Positions 53,551-62,359 of a stretch of 64,000 nucleotides of DNA are shown in pieces (position 1 is the first letter of the stretch; each line of letters starts with the position of its first letter). The notes under the pieces were generated by a model. It was not told the DNA's origin. It saw only the letters and a program-made list of their open reading frames with translations, and did not search any database. The stretch covers positions 62,001 to 126,000 of the forward strand of contig NZ_JAFCKP010000005.1 in assembly GCF_018130245.1 (NCBI RefSeq). Direction: 5' to 3'. A program made the position numbers and the translations under genes. This DNA comes from Bradyrhizobium sp. SZCCT0231. Lineage in GTDB: Bacteria > Pseudomonadota > Alphaproteobacteria > Rhizobiales > Xanthobacteraceae.

Positions 53551-54479
53551 TGGGACGCTATTTCGCCATTCGCATTGGACGCGCGGCGCTGACGATCGTC
53601 CTCGTCGTCACCTTCGCCTTCGTCGTGCTTCGCCTCTCGGGCGATCCCGCGCTGATGATCCTGGGACCGGAGGCGCCGCCGGAGGTGCTCGCGGCATTCC
53701 GCAAGGCGTGGGGCCTCGATGATCCGATCTGGGCCCAATATTTCGACTATTTCGGCGCCATCGCCAAGGGCGAGCTCGGCCGCTCCATGCGCGACGGCCG
53801 GCCCGCGATCGAGCTCGTGCTGGAGCGCATCCCGGCGACGCTGGCGCTGACCTTGCCGGCCTTCGCCTTCAAGGTCGCGCTCGGCATTCCCGCCGGTATT
53901 TACGCCGCGCTGCATCGCGGTTCGGGAATCGACCGCGCCGTGATGATGACGGCGGTCGCCGGCTTCACGGTGCCGAGCTTCGTGCTCGCGCTGGTGCTGG
54001 TGCTCGTGTTCGCCGTGCAGCTCGGCTGGCTGCCGTCGGGCGGGCAGGACAGTTGGCGCCACGCCATCCTGCCGATCGCAACGCTGAGCCTTGGCGGCGC
54101 CGCGGTGCTGGCGCGCTTCACCCGCAGTGCGATGCTGGAGGTGCTGGGCCAGCCCTATATCCGCACCGCATCCGCAAAAGGCGTGCCGTGGCGCAAGGTG
54201 GTGACGTCGCATGCACTGCCGAATGCGGCGATCCCGACCGTCACCATTCTCGGCTTCATGGTGGGTACGCTGATCGCCGGCGCGGTCGTGGTCGAGAGCG
54301 TGTTCGCCTGGCCGGGAGTAGGGCGCCTGCTCGTCGTCGCCGTCGCCAACCGCGACCTCGCGGTCGTGCAATGCATCCTGCTGCTGGTCGCGATGACCAT
54401 GGTGACGTCCAACCTGATCGTCGACTTCCTCTACGGCTTCCTCGATCCGCGCCTGCGTACCAAGGGAGCGCACGCATGA
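53550..54479 (+). CDS. Peptide-type ABC transporter permease (DppB-like)
   Basis: 309 residues, six hydrophobic helices. N-terminal DppB-type opening (MGRYFAIRIGRAALTIVLVV), SGDPALMILGPEAPPEVLAA in the periplasmic loop, and the EAA loop IRTASAKGVPWRKVVTSHAL (about 207-226). It forms the channel with the DppC-like subunit. It starts within the stop of the ATPase gene and overlaps the next start by 4 bases. Confidence 0.93.
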   Translation: MGRYFAIRIGRAALTIVLVVTFAFVVLRLSGDPALMILGPEAPPEVLAAFRKAWGLDDPIWAQYFDYFGAIAKGELGRSMRDGRPAIELVLERIPATLALTLPAFAFKVALGIPAGIYAALHRGSGIDRAVMMTAVAGFTVPSFVLALVLVLVFAVQLGWLPSGGQDSWRHAILPIATLSLGGAAVLARFTRSAMLEVLGQPYIRTASAKGVPWRKVVTSHALPNAAIPTVTILGFMVGTLIAGAVVVESVFAWPGVGRLLVVAVANRDLAVVQCILLLVAMTMVTSNLIVDFLYGFLDPRLRTKGAHA

Positions 54480-55399
54480 CCGACGCGACGCTGAAGGATA
54501 CCAAAGCGTTTTCAAGCGAAGTGGATTCCGGTTCGCGTAAAGAAAACGCGTCAAGACTAGAATCTAGCTTGCGGCGCCGCATCAGCCTGCCGGCCATCCC
54601 GGTCTCGGTCGCGCTCGCGATCACATGGATCGTCGCGATGCTGGTGATCGCGGCTTTCGCGGAGAAGATCGCGCCTTACGGCTTCACCCAGCTCGACCTG
54701 CGCAACCGGCTCTCGGCGCCCGGCAATACCGCGCACTGGCTCGGCACCGATGAGCTCGGCCGGGACGTGCTGTCGCGGCTGCTCGTGTCCATCCGCATCT
54801 CGCTGCTGATCGCCTTCGGCGCCACCGCGATCTCGGCGATCGTCGGCACCGCGCTCGGCTTCCTCGCCGCGCATTTCCGAGGCGCCGTGGAGCAACTCGT
54901 GCTGATGCTGTCCGACTTTCAGGCCAGCATGCCCTTCCTGATCATGGCGCTGGCGGTGCTCGCCTTCTTCGGCAATTCGCTGCCGCTCTTGATCGGCCTG
55001 ATGGGCCTGTTCGGCTGGGAGCGCTACGCCCGCATCGCGCGCGGCCTTGCGATTTCCGCCAATGCGCAAGGTTACGCCGCCGCCGTCCTCCAATTGGGCG
55101 CGACGCCGTCGCGGATCTACCTCCGGCACATCCTGCCCAACATCGCCTCCACCCTGATCGTCTCGACCACGCTGGTCTTCCCCGAGGTGATCCTGATGGA
55201 GTCCGGCCTGTCCTTCCTTGGCCTCGGCGTGCAGCCGCCGATGACCAGCCTCGGCAACATGGTCGGCTACGGCCGCGAATATCTGACCCGGGCGCCCTGG
55301 ATCATGCTGGCGCCGGCCACCACCATCGTCGTCACCACGCTGGCCGTCTCCGTGATCGGCGACTGGCTGCGCGACCGGCTGGATCCGACGCTGCAATAG
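54476..55399 (+). CDS. Peptide-type ABC transporter permease (DppC-like) with repeat-derived N-terminus
   Basis: 307 residues. The membrane core (from about residue 35) is standard DppC: HWLGTDELGRDVLSRLL, and the EAA loop YAAAVLQLGATPSRIYLRHI. Residues about 10-30 (KAFSSEVDSGSRKENASRLE) are hydrophilic and come from a palindromic repeat present inside the coding sequence; see the repeat entry. The reading frame passes through the element without stop. It is the last gene of the operon. Confidence 0.92.
   Translation: MTDATLKDTKAFSSEVDSGSRKENASRLESSLRRRISLPAIPVSVALAITWIVAMLVIAAFAEKIAPYGFTQLDLRNRLSAPGNTAHWLGTDELGRDVLSRLLVSIRISLLIAFGATAISAIVGTALGFLAAHFRGAVEQLVLMLSDFQASMPFLIMALAVLAFFGNSLPLLIGLMGLFGWERYARIARGLAISANAQGYAAAVLQLGATPSRIYLRHILPNIASTLIVSTTLVFPEVILMESGLSFLGLGVQPPMTSLGNMVGYGREYLTRAPWIMLAPATTIVVTTLAVSVIGDWLRDRLDPTLQ
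54503..54565. repeat. Palindromic repeat inserted within a permease coding sequence
   Basis: GCGTTTTC (54506-54513) pairs with GAAAACGC (54542-54549), and inside it GCGAA with TTCGC. The sequence (AAGCGAAGTGGATTCCGG, then GTTCGCGTAAAGAAAACGCG) resembles a dispersed intergenic palindrome I recall from rhizobial genomes. Here it lies in frame in the DppC-like gene, as Rickettsia RPE elements do. Confidence 0.65.
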
Positions 55400-55411
55400 G
55401 GGCAGGGGTCT

Positions 55412-55514
55412 CGTGTCCCGGACGCGCAAAGCGCGAGCCGGGACCCACGCCGCCCCAAGTCTGGACCCCGGTTCTGCAGCGCACCGTTTCACGCTGCGCT
55501 GCGCCCGGGGAACG
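55412..55514. repeat. Palindromic intergenic repeat, copy 3
   Basis: It starts CGTGTCCCGGAC (55412-55423) and ends GCGCCCGGGGAACG, with the internal TTCTGCAGCGCACCG shared with copy 1 (15046-15202). It lies 13 bases after the DppC-like stop, where it can fold as the operon's 3'-end hairpin. Confidence 0.7.
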
Positions 55515-55659
55515 TCCGCGACAGCCCGCGCCGGGAGCAGGGGAGCCCTGTCCGGACCAAGTTTCCGTTGCGCCCGCCCGGTCCGTGCGCTATCCGGCCG
55601 GAAAGGCCTGAGGCGGCTCCACATTTTCCCGCCCGGCCCGCAAACCCGAGGACGGAAAC

Positions 55660-57510
55660 ATGCCAGCCTATCGCTCCCGCACCACCACCCACGGCCGTAA
55701 CATGGCGGGCGCCCGCGGGCTCTGGCGCGCGACGGGCATGAAGGACGCCGATTTCGGCAAGCCGATCATCGCAGTCGTCAACTCCTTTACCCAGTTCGTG
55801 CCCGGTCACGTCCATCTGAAGGACCTCGGCCAGCTGGTGGCGCGCGAAATCGAGCAGGCCGGCGGCGTCGCCAAGGAATTCAACACCATCGCGGTCGACG
55901 ACGGCATCGCCATGGGCCATGACGGCATGCTCTACAGCCTGCCGTCGCGCGAATTGATCGCCGACAGCGTCGAGTACATGGCCAACGCGCATTGCGCCGA
56001 CGGCCTCGTCTGCATCTCCAACTGCGACAAGATCACGCCCGGCATGCTGATGGCAGCGCTCAGGCTCAACATCCCCACCGTGTTCGTCTCGGGCGGGCCG
56101 ATGGAGGCCGGCAAGGTCAAGCTCGAGGGCAAGACCAAGGCCGTCGACCTCATCGACGCCATGGTGGCGGCGGCCGACTCCAAGGTCAGCGACGACGACG
56201 TCAAGGTGATCGAGCGCTCGGCGTGCCCGACCTGCGGCTCCTGCTCGGGCATGTTCACCGCCAATTCCATGAACTGCCTCACCGAGGCGCTTGGCCTCGC
56301 GCTGCCCGGCAACGGCTCGGTGGTCGCAACCCATGCCGACCGCAAGCGCCTGTTCGTCGAGGCCGGCCACACCATCGTCGATCTCGTCCGCCGCTATTAC
56401 GAGCAGGACGATTCCAGCGTGCTGCCGCGCAACATCGCGAACTTCAAGGCATTCGAGAACGCGATGACGCTGGACATTGCGATGGGCGGCTCGACCAACA
56501 CCGTGCTGCATCTGCTCGCCGCGGCCCATGAAGGGCAGGTCGAGTTCACCATGCGCGACATCGACCGCCTGTCGCGCCGCGTGCCCGTGCTCTGCAAGGT
56601 CGCGCCGTCCGTCGCCGACGTGCATGTCGAGGACGTGCACCGCGCCGGCGGCATCATGGGCATCCTGGGCGAGCTCGACCGCGCTGGCCTGATCGACACC
56701 TCGGTCTCGACCGTGCACGCGCCGACCATGAACGAGGCATTGGAGCGCTGGGATATCAAGCGCACCAAGAGCGAAGCGGTGCGCACCTTCTACCGCGCGT
56801 CGCCCGGCGGCATCCCGACCCAGGTCGCCTTCAGCCAGGAGCGCCGCTACGACGAGCTCGATGCCGACCGCGAGAAGGGTGTGGTGCGCGATCTCGCGCA
56901 CGCCTTCAGCAAGGACGGCGGCCTCGCCGTGCTCTACGGCAACCTCGCGCAGGACGGCTGCATCGTGAAGACCGCCGGCGTCGACGCCTCGATCCTGAAA
57001 TTCTCCGGCCCCGCGCGCGTGTTCGAAAGCCAGGACGCGGCGGTCGAGGGCATCCTGGGCGGCAAGGTCGTCGCCGGCGAGGTCGTGGTCATCATCTACG
57101 AAGGCCCGCGCGGCGGCCCCGGCATGCAGGAGATGCTGTATCCGACCAGCTATCTGAAATCGATGGGCCTCGGAAAGGCCTGCGCGCTCGTCACCGACGG
57201 CCGCTTCTCCGGCGGCTCCTCAGGCCTGTCGATCGGCCATCTGTCGCCGGAAGCGGCGGAGGGCGGCAACATCGGTCTGGTGCGCACCGGCGACATCATC
57301 GCCATCGACATCCCGAACCGCAGCATCAGCCTCGAGGTGGCCGACGAGGAGCTCGCCAAGCGCCGCGCCGCGGAAGAGGCCAAGGGCGATGCCGCCTGGC
57401 AGGCGGCGGGCCGCAAGCGCAACGTCTCGACCGCGCTGCAGGCCTACGCTGCGCTCACCACCAGCGCCGCGCGCGGCGCGGTGCGCGAGGTGAAGCGGCG
57501 CTCGAAATAG
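55660..57510 (+). CDS. ilvD: Dihydroxy-acid dehydratase
   Basis: 616 residues. It dehydrates 2,3-dihydroxy acids to 2-keto acids in isoleucine, valine and leucine synthesis. Fe-S cluster cysteines are in [12 protein letters not shown] and [11 protein letters not shown], and the C-terminal [20 protein letters not shown] holds the conserved serine and metal region. The length fits the larger (E. coli-like) form. It stands alone after the importer operon, with a repeat and about 145 further bases upstream. No leader peptide was seen there. Confidence 0.96.
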   Translation: MPAYRSRTTTHGRNMAGARGLWRATGMKDADFGKPIIAVVNSFTQFVPGHVHLKDLGQLVAREIEQAGGVAKEFNTIAVDDGIAMGHDGMLYSLPSRELIADSVEYMANAHCADGLVCISNCDKITPGMLMAALRLNIPTVFVSGGPMEAGKVKLEGKTKAVDLIDAMVAAADSKVSDDDVKVIERSACPTCGSCSGMFTANSMNCLTEALGLALPGNGSVVATHADRKRLFVEAGHTIVDLVRRYYEQDDSSVLPRNIANFKAFENAMTLDIAMGGSTNTVLHLLAAAHEGQVEFTMRDIDRLSRRVPVLCKVAPSVADVHVEDVHRAGGIMGILGELDRAGLIDTSVSTVHAPTMNEALERWDIKRTKSEAVRTFYRASPGGIPTQVAFSQERRYDELDADREKGVVRDLAHAFSKDGGLAVLYGNLAQDGCIVKTAGVDASILKFSGPARVFESQDAAVEGILGGKVVAGEVVVIIYEGPRGGPGMQEMLYPTSYLKSMGLGKACALVTDGRFSGGSSGLSIGHLSPEAAEGGNIGLVRTGDIIAIDIPNRSISLEVADEELAKRRAAEEAKGDAAWQAAGRKRNVSTALQAYAALTTSAARGAVREVKRRSK

Positions 57511-57907
57511 CCGCCTGGTCGGCACGTCACAGGCTGGATCGACGGTCTTCGGAACGACTCGCGGCTCCACGCGGGCGCGCAGATGCGCCGTTGCTGGAAA
57601 CGCGGAGCCGGAACGGAGTTTCGGAAAGAACGGCCCCCGCTTCCCGGGGCGTGGGCTGTTGGGGGTGGGAGCGGGAGCCGTTTGCGAAGTGGGCACCCGA
57701 CGTGCGGGCTCGCCCGCCAGGCACGGCCAACTTAATGCATTTATCCACACATCGCCATTTAATTTTTATTAATTTGCATTTTATTTTTGATTTAATCATG
57801 CCATCCTAGGAAAAATAGCCGAAATCCCTTTTTCCGAATTCGGCCGAGGCGGTCGCCGTGTCGAGATCCGTCCGCAACGGTCCGGATTGCCAGCAGCGGA
57901 GTCAGCC
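57511..57907. promoter_or_regulatory. 397-base gap with AT-rich tract and a DnaA box
   Basis: After the ilvD stop the first 220 bases are GC-rich and hold no gene I can support. From 57731 to about 57800 the sequence turns strongly AT-rich, with runs such as TTTAATTTTTATTAATTTG, which is out of character for this genome. At its left edge TTATCCACA (57741-57749) is a perfect DnaA box. The tract probably contains the promoter for the 57908 gene and may bind a xenogene-silencer-like protein (Ros/MucR type). Confidence 0.5.
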
Positions 57908-58225
57908 ATGAGTCCTTCTCCATCACTCGTGCCGCAAATTACGACAGACCGGGACGTCTATCTCGTGCTCGATGACTTCGGCCGCCGGCTGGGCCGGGCC
58001 TGGTGCGAGACTGCAGAGGAGGACGCCAATCGTGCGACCCTGCTCAGGCATCTCGCCGAAGGGCAGTATCTCCATCCCACACGTATCGTCGCCTTCAATA
58101 CCGCGGAGGGATGGTCGCGGGACGCTACCGCCGAGATCGCCGACGAGCTGCGCCGCTGCTTTGTCGAACTGGAGGAGACCGATCCCTCGCTGCTGGAGTT
58201 CCTGGAAAGAGCAGCGAGGCGTTGA
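57908..58225 (+). CDS. Conserved hypothetical protein (105 aa)
   Basis: 105 residues, soluble and acidic: TTDRDVYLVLDDFGRRLGRAW, then helical ANRATLLRHLAEGQY, PTRIVAFNTAEGWSRDATAEI and ADELRRCFVELEETDPSLLEF. The order resembles small rhizobial proteins of unknown role with a compact alpha/beta fold. The start MSPSPSLVPQ follows AGCCATG; an in-frame ATG 21 bases upstream is possible. Its promoter region is the AT-rich tract. Confidence 0.7.
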   Translation: MSPSPSLVPQITTDRDVYLVLDDFGRRLGRAWCETAEEDANRATLLRHLAEGQYLHPTRIVAFNTAEGWSRDATAEIADELRRCFVELEETDPSLLEFLERAARR

Positions 58226-58453
58226 AGCTCGTCGATCGAAGGCAGATGAACGCTTCGAGTTATGTTCGAACGAGTACCGCGGCGATGTTCGAGCGCCGGA
58301 GCAGCGATCGCGCTCTCGCTTGTCATGCGGACCTCGGTGCAAACATCCCGCGCGTTAATGCGCGTGGTCAATGAGTTCTTACCGCTCCGCTGCGATCGGC
58401 CGTTCGCATTAAGGATGCCCCGACGAAGTTCGGCAAAGCCAGGTTTTGCGGCG

Positions 58454-58459
58454 TATAAT
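58454..58459 (+). promoter_or_regulatory. TATAAT -10 element
   Basis: A perfect TATAAT 47 bases before the secreted-protein start. The -35 is unclear (TTCGGC with a 19-base spacer). Confidence 0.35.
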
Positions 58460-58506
58460 GCTGCGACCTTCGCAAATCCATTTCGGGCAACTGGGGCGCC
58501 ACCGCA

Positions 58507-58881
58507 ATGTCTCGTACTCTCGCCGTTGTTTTCTCCACAGCCGTCGCCGCAATTTCCATGACGGGCGCAGCCTCCGCCGGTTGCTATAATTGCTATACGC
58601 CGCCGCCGTGCACGACCTGCTATCAGCAGCAATACGTGCCGCCGCAATACCGCACCGTCGACGAGACCGTGATGGTATCGCCGGGCGCCGTGGTCGCGCA
58701 CCGCTCGCCGGCGCAGTATCGCACCGTGATGGTGCCGCAGACCGTGATGGTCGCGCCACCGAGCGTCCAGTATGAGCGCATCCCGCCGCAATACGCCACA
58801 CGCCAACGCGTCGAGATGGTCTCGCCCGGCTATTCCTATTACGCCCCGGTGCAGATGGGCTGCGCGTCCTGCGGCTACTGA
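58507..58881 (+). CDS. Small secreted Cys/Tyr/Pro-rich repeat protein
   Basis: 124 residues: a signal peptide (MSRTLAVVFSTAVAAISM ... ASA), then GCYNCYTPPPCTTCYQQQ with four cysteines. Three imperfect repeats follow, built on P-x-Q-Y-R-T-V and V-M-V-(S/A)-P (PPQYRTVDETVMVSPG; SPAQYRTVMVPQTVMVAPP; PPQYATRQRVEMVSPG). The end is GCASCGY. It looks like an extracellular or envelope structural protein. No function is known. A terminator follows. Confidence 0.75.
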   Translation: MSRTLAVVFSTAVAAISMTGAASAGCYNCYTPPPCTTCYQQQYVPPQYRTVDETVMVSPGAVVAHRSPAQYRTVMVPQTVMVAPPSVQYERIPPQYATRQRVEMVSPGYSYYAPVQMGCASCGY

Positions 58882-58905
58882 GCTGACGCAACAGACGGCT
58901 AAGAG

Positions 58906-58936
58906 CGGCGCTCCTCGCGGGGCGCCGTTTGCTTTT
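58906..58936 (+). terminator. Intrinsic terminator after the secreted repeat protein
   Basis: CGGCGCTCC pairs with GGGGCGCCG (one T-G pair; loop TCGC) and is followed by TTTGCTTTT. Confidence 0.75.
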
Positions 58937-59150
58937 GGCGAGGCGCAAAACGAGGCCCGGGTATGGAGACCAATCCAACCGGGCCTCGCAACCAGCGACG
59001 CCCTGGGAGATGTCGCCGGCATCGGGATTGCCGAGTGGCTAGACTAGAGGAACAGGCTGACGCCTGCCTGACAAAGACGCTGGAGGGGAGGGCGCCAACT
59101 TCGCGTTGCCTTACGCGGTCGACTACGTTAAGCGACACCGTTCCGGGACT

Positions 59151-59240
59151 GGAAGGGTGGCCGAGTGGTTTAAGGCACCGGTCTTGAAAACCGGCGTGCC
59201 CGCAAGGGTACCGTGGGTTCGAATCCCACCCCTTCCGCCA
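59151..59240 (+). tRNA. tRNA-Ser (TGA)
   Basis: The acceptor arm GGAAGGG pairs with CCCTTCC. There is a long variable arm, as in serine tRNAs, the T-arm has GGTTCGAATCC, and the 3' CCA is encoded. The anticodon TGA is at 59185-59187. Total length 90 bases with CCA. The stretch downstream differs from the chromosome in content, so this gene may be an integration site. Confidence 0.95.
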
Positions 59241-59459
59241 GTCCGACGCCAAGTCGTCGACTTTCCCAAAGTTCAGCAGTTCCAACGGCTTCCAGTCGAC
59301 GGGTGCTACGGAGAGCTGCTGCAGCGAGCCCATGGAAGACGTGGACTATGAGAGCGGCGGCGCGTTTCGTCGCGCAGCCAGCACGAGAGCTGCGAGGGGT
59401 ACCGCAGCTACCGGGAAGCGTCGTTAGCTGATAGGCTCAGGAGACTGGGGATCGTCATC

Positions 59460-60200
59460 ATGACTGAATGCTGTGGACAGAACAGCTCGTGCTGCAGCCC
59501 ACCACCGTTGAACCTCGAACCTGTTCGGCGAACCGAGCGCGGGTCCGTAGGGGCGGCATGTGGCTGTTCCGGCGGGGTGCCTGTCTTCGACGGAATGGAC
59601 CCTACGTACAAGCGCATTCTCTGGACCGTGATCGCCATCAACGGCACCATGTTCTTGATCGAGATGCTTGCTGGGCAGTTGGCTGGTTCGCAGGCGTTGA
59701 AGGCGGACGCATTGGACTTCCTCGGCGACACTGTGACGTATGGTCTCAGCTTGGCCGTGATCGGTGCAAGCTTGCGACGCCGAGCTACCGCCGCCCTTTT
59801 CAAAGGCCTCTCTCTCAGCGTGATGGCGCTCTGGGTCGTCGGGTCAACTGTCTACCAAACGCTCATTCTCGGTTTGCCAAAGGCAGAGGTCATGGGCGCG
59901 ATCGGCTTTCTTGCTCTAGCGGCCAATCTCGGTTCGGTCTTGTTGCTCAGGCCGTACAAGGATGGGGACGCGAACGTCCGATCTGTTTGGCTCTGCTCGC
60001 GAAACGACGCAATCGGCAACGTGATCGTGGTGGTCGCCGCCTTGGGCGTCTGGGGCACCGACACGGCTTGGCCCGATCTCCTCGTCGCCGCCGTGATGGG
60101 GGGCATCTTCCTGACATCCTCGATCCAGGTACTCCGGCAGGCTTGGACCGAGTTCAATGCAGAGAACTCCGCAAGCCAACAAACCGCTGCCGCTCGTTGA
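59460..60200 (+). CDS. Cation diffusion facilitator-like transporter with Cys-rich N-terminus
   Basis: 246 residues. The N-terminal ~40 residues carry eight cysteines in pairs (MTECCGQNSSCCSPPP, ACGCSGG), suited to binding soft or heavy metal ions. The core has six hydrophobic helices. Metal-site aspartates are in KADALDFLGDT (helix 2; H replaced by D) and SRNDAIGN (helix 5). The cytoplasmic C-terminal domain of full CDF proteins is absent. Codon use is less GC-biased than in neighbours, suggesting acquisition. The substrate metal is unknown. Confidence 0.75.
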   Translation: MTECCGQNSSCCSPPPLNLEPVRRTERGSVGAACGCSGGVPVFDGMDPTYKRILWTVIAINGTMFLIEMLAGQLAGSQALKADALDFLGDTVTYGLSLAVIGASLRRRATAALFKGLSLSVMALWVVGSTVYQTLILGLPKAEVMGAIGFLALAANLGSVLLLRPYKDGDANVRSVWLCSRNDAIGNVIVVVAALGVWGTDTAWPDLLVAAVMGGIFLTSSIQVLRQAWTEFNAENSASQQTAAAR

Positions 60201-60329
60201 CACTCGTGCCCCGAGTGGCGAGGAGGGGCCACAATGCGTGTCGGAAAGAACGAGACCCCGCGCAGTCGGGCAGGTCCATCAGCAATAGAGCGCCGCTTGC
60301 CGTCAGTCGCTATTGTCCCTGGTCGAGGG

Positions 60330-60421
60330 CATCGATCGTGGTGTTGGCCCGTAGGTGGAGGGGGCGTGAACTACGCTGTGCTCACGCCACGTGCGCCCAC
60401 ACGCCATCACTTCGGGCAGTG
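60330..60421 (+). repeat. Direct repeat copy A of an accessory-region pair
   Basis: It contains GTGTTGGCCCGTAGG (60341-60355), then GGGGGCGTGAACTACGCTG. A diverged copy is at 62703-62800 in the same orientation. It lies in the 324-base gap after the transporter gene, where I see no gene. Confidence 0.5.
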
Positions 60422-60524
60422 CTGAGCCCGCCGATGGCGATCAATGGGTGCTCAGTGCTGGTTTCGAACAGTCAGTCCGGAGCGACGACAAATGTGACGT
60501 CGGTGTCGGCAACGGACGTCGTAT

Positions 60525-61125
60525 TCACGCCCAATCCGCGCGCTTGGTAGCAGTCGCATCGCCGGAAAACACTGCGCGCGCTGCCAACAGGTGTTTCGCA
60601 AGCTGCTTGTGACGCATCTCGGTAAAAACCGCGAGAGTGGCGGCTACGACATTGGCGAGGATGATCGTGCATCCGAAGACCAGCCAACCGCCATCCTTCC
60701 ACAGAAGGAAGGCGGGATACATGATCGTGTGGTGGATCAGGTATAGGGTGAAGGAGTATCCCGAAAAGAGCCCGACGGCTCCTGTCAGCGCATCTGAATT
60801 GATTGCCCACATTGCCTGCGTTGCCCCCACGACCCCAAGCAAGAATAGTATCAGCAGAGGATAGGTTTTCGGCTGATATTCCGCGTAGGGGCACGCAACC
60901 AGGAAGTACGCCACGGCGGATGCAACGATTAGCTATCGACAAACCGCGAGCGGGGAGCCATCCGCGGCGAGCGAGAAAATAGACGTATGCGCCGCCGATC
61001 CACACAAGGAACAAGGACTGCCCCAGCCCGTCATCCTGAAGTGCGCCAAAGATGTAGTGCGCGGGGATCTGCCCGAACACGAGAGCAACTGGGATCAGCA
61101 ACAGAGCTTCCGCCGCCAGCTCCGT
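60525..61125 (-). pseudogene. Acyltransferase-3 family remnant (OafA/YrhL-like)
   Basis: Two frames carry pieces of one membrane acyltransferase. The upstream piece (61125 to about 60935) reads IPVALVFGQIPAHYIFGAL and SLFLVWIGGAYVYFL. The downstream piece (about 60930 to 60525) has GYSFTLYLIHHTIMYPAFLLW, typical of the C-terminal helices of O-acetyltransferases. A one-base frameshift near 60930-60945 separates them, and the N-terminal half with the catalytic histidine is missing after a stop at 61126-61128. It is not functional as read. Confidence 0.65.
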
Positions 61126-61262
61126 CTACGTTAGCAACGCTGTTCCGAACGGTTGCACCAACACAGTGAACAATGGCGGATCGGTCACGACGACGTTCGT
61201 TGGGGCTTGGGCGAGTTACTAAGAGGGTTTCTTTCAACCTGTAATCGTGCTAATCGGCCGCC

Positions 61263-62078
61263 ATGTATTGGCGGCTTAAGGCGTTGGCGTTCCGAGGTCT
61301 GGACCTCCCTGGCGGGGCCCATGTCCATTATTTCTTGCAACGGCACGTCACAAAGAACTGGCCGCGGCCGGCCAAAACGCTCGATGCCTTGGCTGGCATC
61401 GCGCGCCGCGTTGTCGAGGATTACGCGCGCCATGTTGGCGGAACACCAACGTCTGTGCTCGAGGTTGGGGCTGGCCGGGACCTAGCCGTGCCGCTGGCTT
61501 TGCGGCGCCTGGGCGTGACGCAAGTCATCAGTTCCGACGTGGAGCGGCTTGGCAAGCTGGATTTGATCCAGCATGCGGCGGATCGCATCCTGGCCGGACA
61601 GGTCAAGTTGGCGGGCTGGGACGATCTGGAGCGGTTCGGGGTAAAGTATCTTGCTCCGCACTATGTTGGTCCAGATGACGAGCAGGTCGACTGCTCGTGC
61701 TCAAATGAAGTGCTGGAGCATGTTCCAGCTGATCAACTCGCTACTCTCCTGAAGGGTTTGCGAGCGGTCACAAAAGGGATCACCACGCATTCGATCGACT
61801 ACAGCGATCACTATGCACGTTCTGACAAGTCGGTCTCCCGGCTGAATTTCCTCCGCTTCTCGGACGAGGAGTGGCGGCCATTCAACAGCGGCAAGCAGTT
61901 CGTCAATCGGCTCCGGCATAGCGACTATCTGAGGCTGTTCCGTGAGGCCGGATTTGCGATCATGGAAGAGAGTTCAGTGGCTGGCGATCCGCCGGCAGAT
62001 CTACGAGTAGCAGAGCAATTCAGGCGATATGATCCGCCTGATCTATTCGCAATCAAAGGGCGCATCGTCGCCGCCTAG
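61263..62078 (+). CDS. SAM-dependent methyltransferase
   Basis: 271 residues of the class I methyltransferase fold. Motif I is VLEVGAGRDLAVPLAL (about 65-80); an acidic residue ends strand 2 (VISSDVERLG); motif IV is CSCSNEVLEHVP. The remaining C-terminal part (LRLFREAGFAIMEESSVAG) fits glycolipid or O-antigen-type methyltransferases. A neighbouring acyltransferase remnant suggests the region once served cell-surface polysaccharide decoration. The gene ends in a strong terminator. Confidence 0.82.
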   Translation: MYWRLKALAFRGLDLPGGAHVHYFLQRHVTKNWPRPAKTLDALAGIARRVVEDYARHVGGTPTSVLEVGAGRDLAVPLALRRLGVTQVISSDVERLGKLDLIQHAADRILAGQVKLAGWDDLERFGVKYLAPHYVGPDDEQVDCSCSNEVLEHVPADQLATLLKGLRAVTKGITTHSIDYSDHYARSDKSVSRLNFLRFSDEEWRPFNSGKQFVNRLRHSDYLRLFREAGFAIMEESSVAGDPPADLRVAEQFRRYDPPDLFAIKGRIVAA

Positions 62079-62102
62079 AGCCCCCTTCTGGGGCTTTTTC
62101 TT
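62079..62102 (+). terminator. Intrinsic terminator after the methyltransferase gene
   Basis: AGCCCC pairs with GGGGCT (5-base loop), followed by TTTTCTTT. Confidence 0.8.
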
Positions 62103-62106
62103 TGGG

Positions 62107-62316
62107 AAATCACATGTAGACATCAACGCGCTCACCTGCGCGAACGATTTCGAACGCCAATCAAAAGTGAGCTGGCACGTCAGGGAGCACAACAAGCTCT
62201 TCCCTCAGAAGTATCGGAAATTCGGCGACAGCCCCCTGGTGTCCTTGGACGAGGTGCTTTTCGAGCACGGCAGCGCGACACGGGGCGACCGGATCAGCGA
62301 AGAGCTGTGGGACTGA
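62107..62316 (+). pseudogene. C-terminal fragment of an unknown protein
   Basis: A frame without a start codon of its own (it is open back into the preceding gene). It ends DFERQSKVSWHVREHNKLF, then SPLVSLDEVLFEHGS and RISEELWD. Composition and codon pattern look coding. I do not recognise the family. It is probably the tail of a truncated gene left in the accessory stretch. Confidence 0.35.
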
Positions 62317-62359
62317 CGCGCCGAAGCCCCCGGAAGGGCGATGAGCTTTCCGGCGCAGG

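Noticed and set aside
55515-55659. A branched-chain leader peptide before ilvD
   Set aside because: I found no short frame rich in Ile, Leu or Val codons and no terminator in this stretch.
57741-57800. DnaA box and AT-rich tract as a chromosomal origin
   Set aside because: Only one perfect box is seen, with no dnaA, hemE, parA/B or gid genes nearby.
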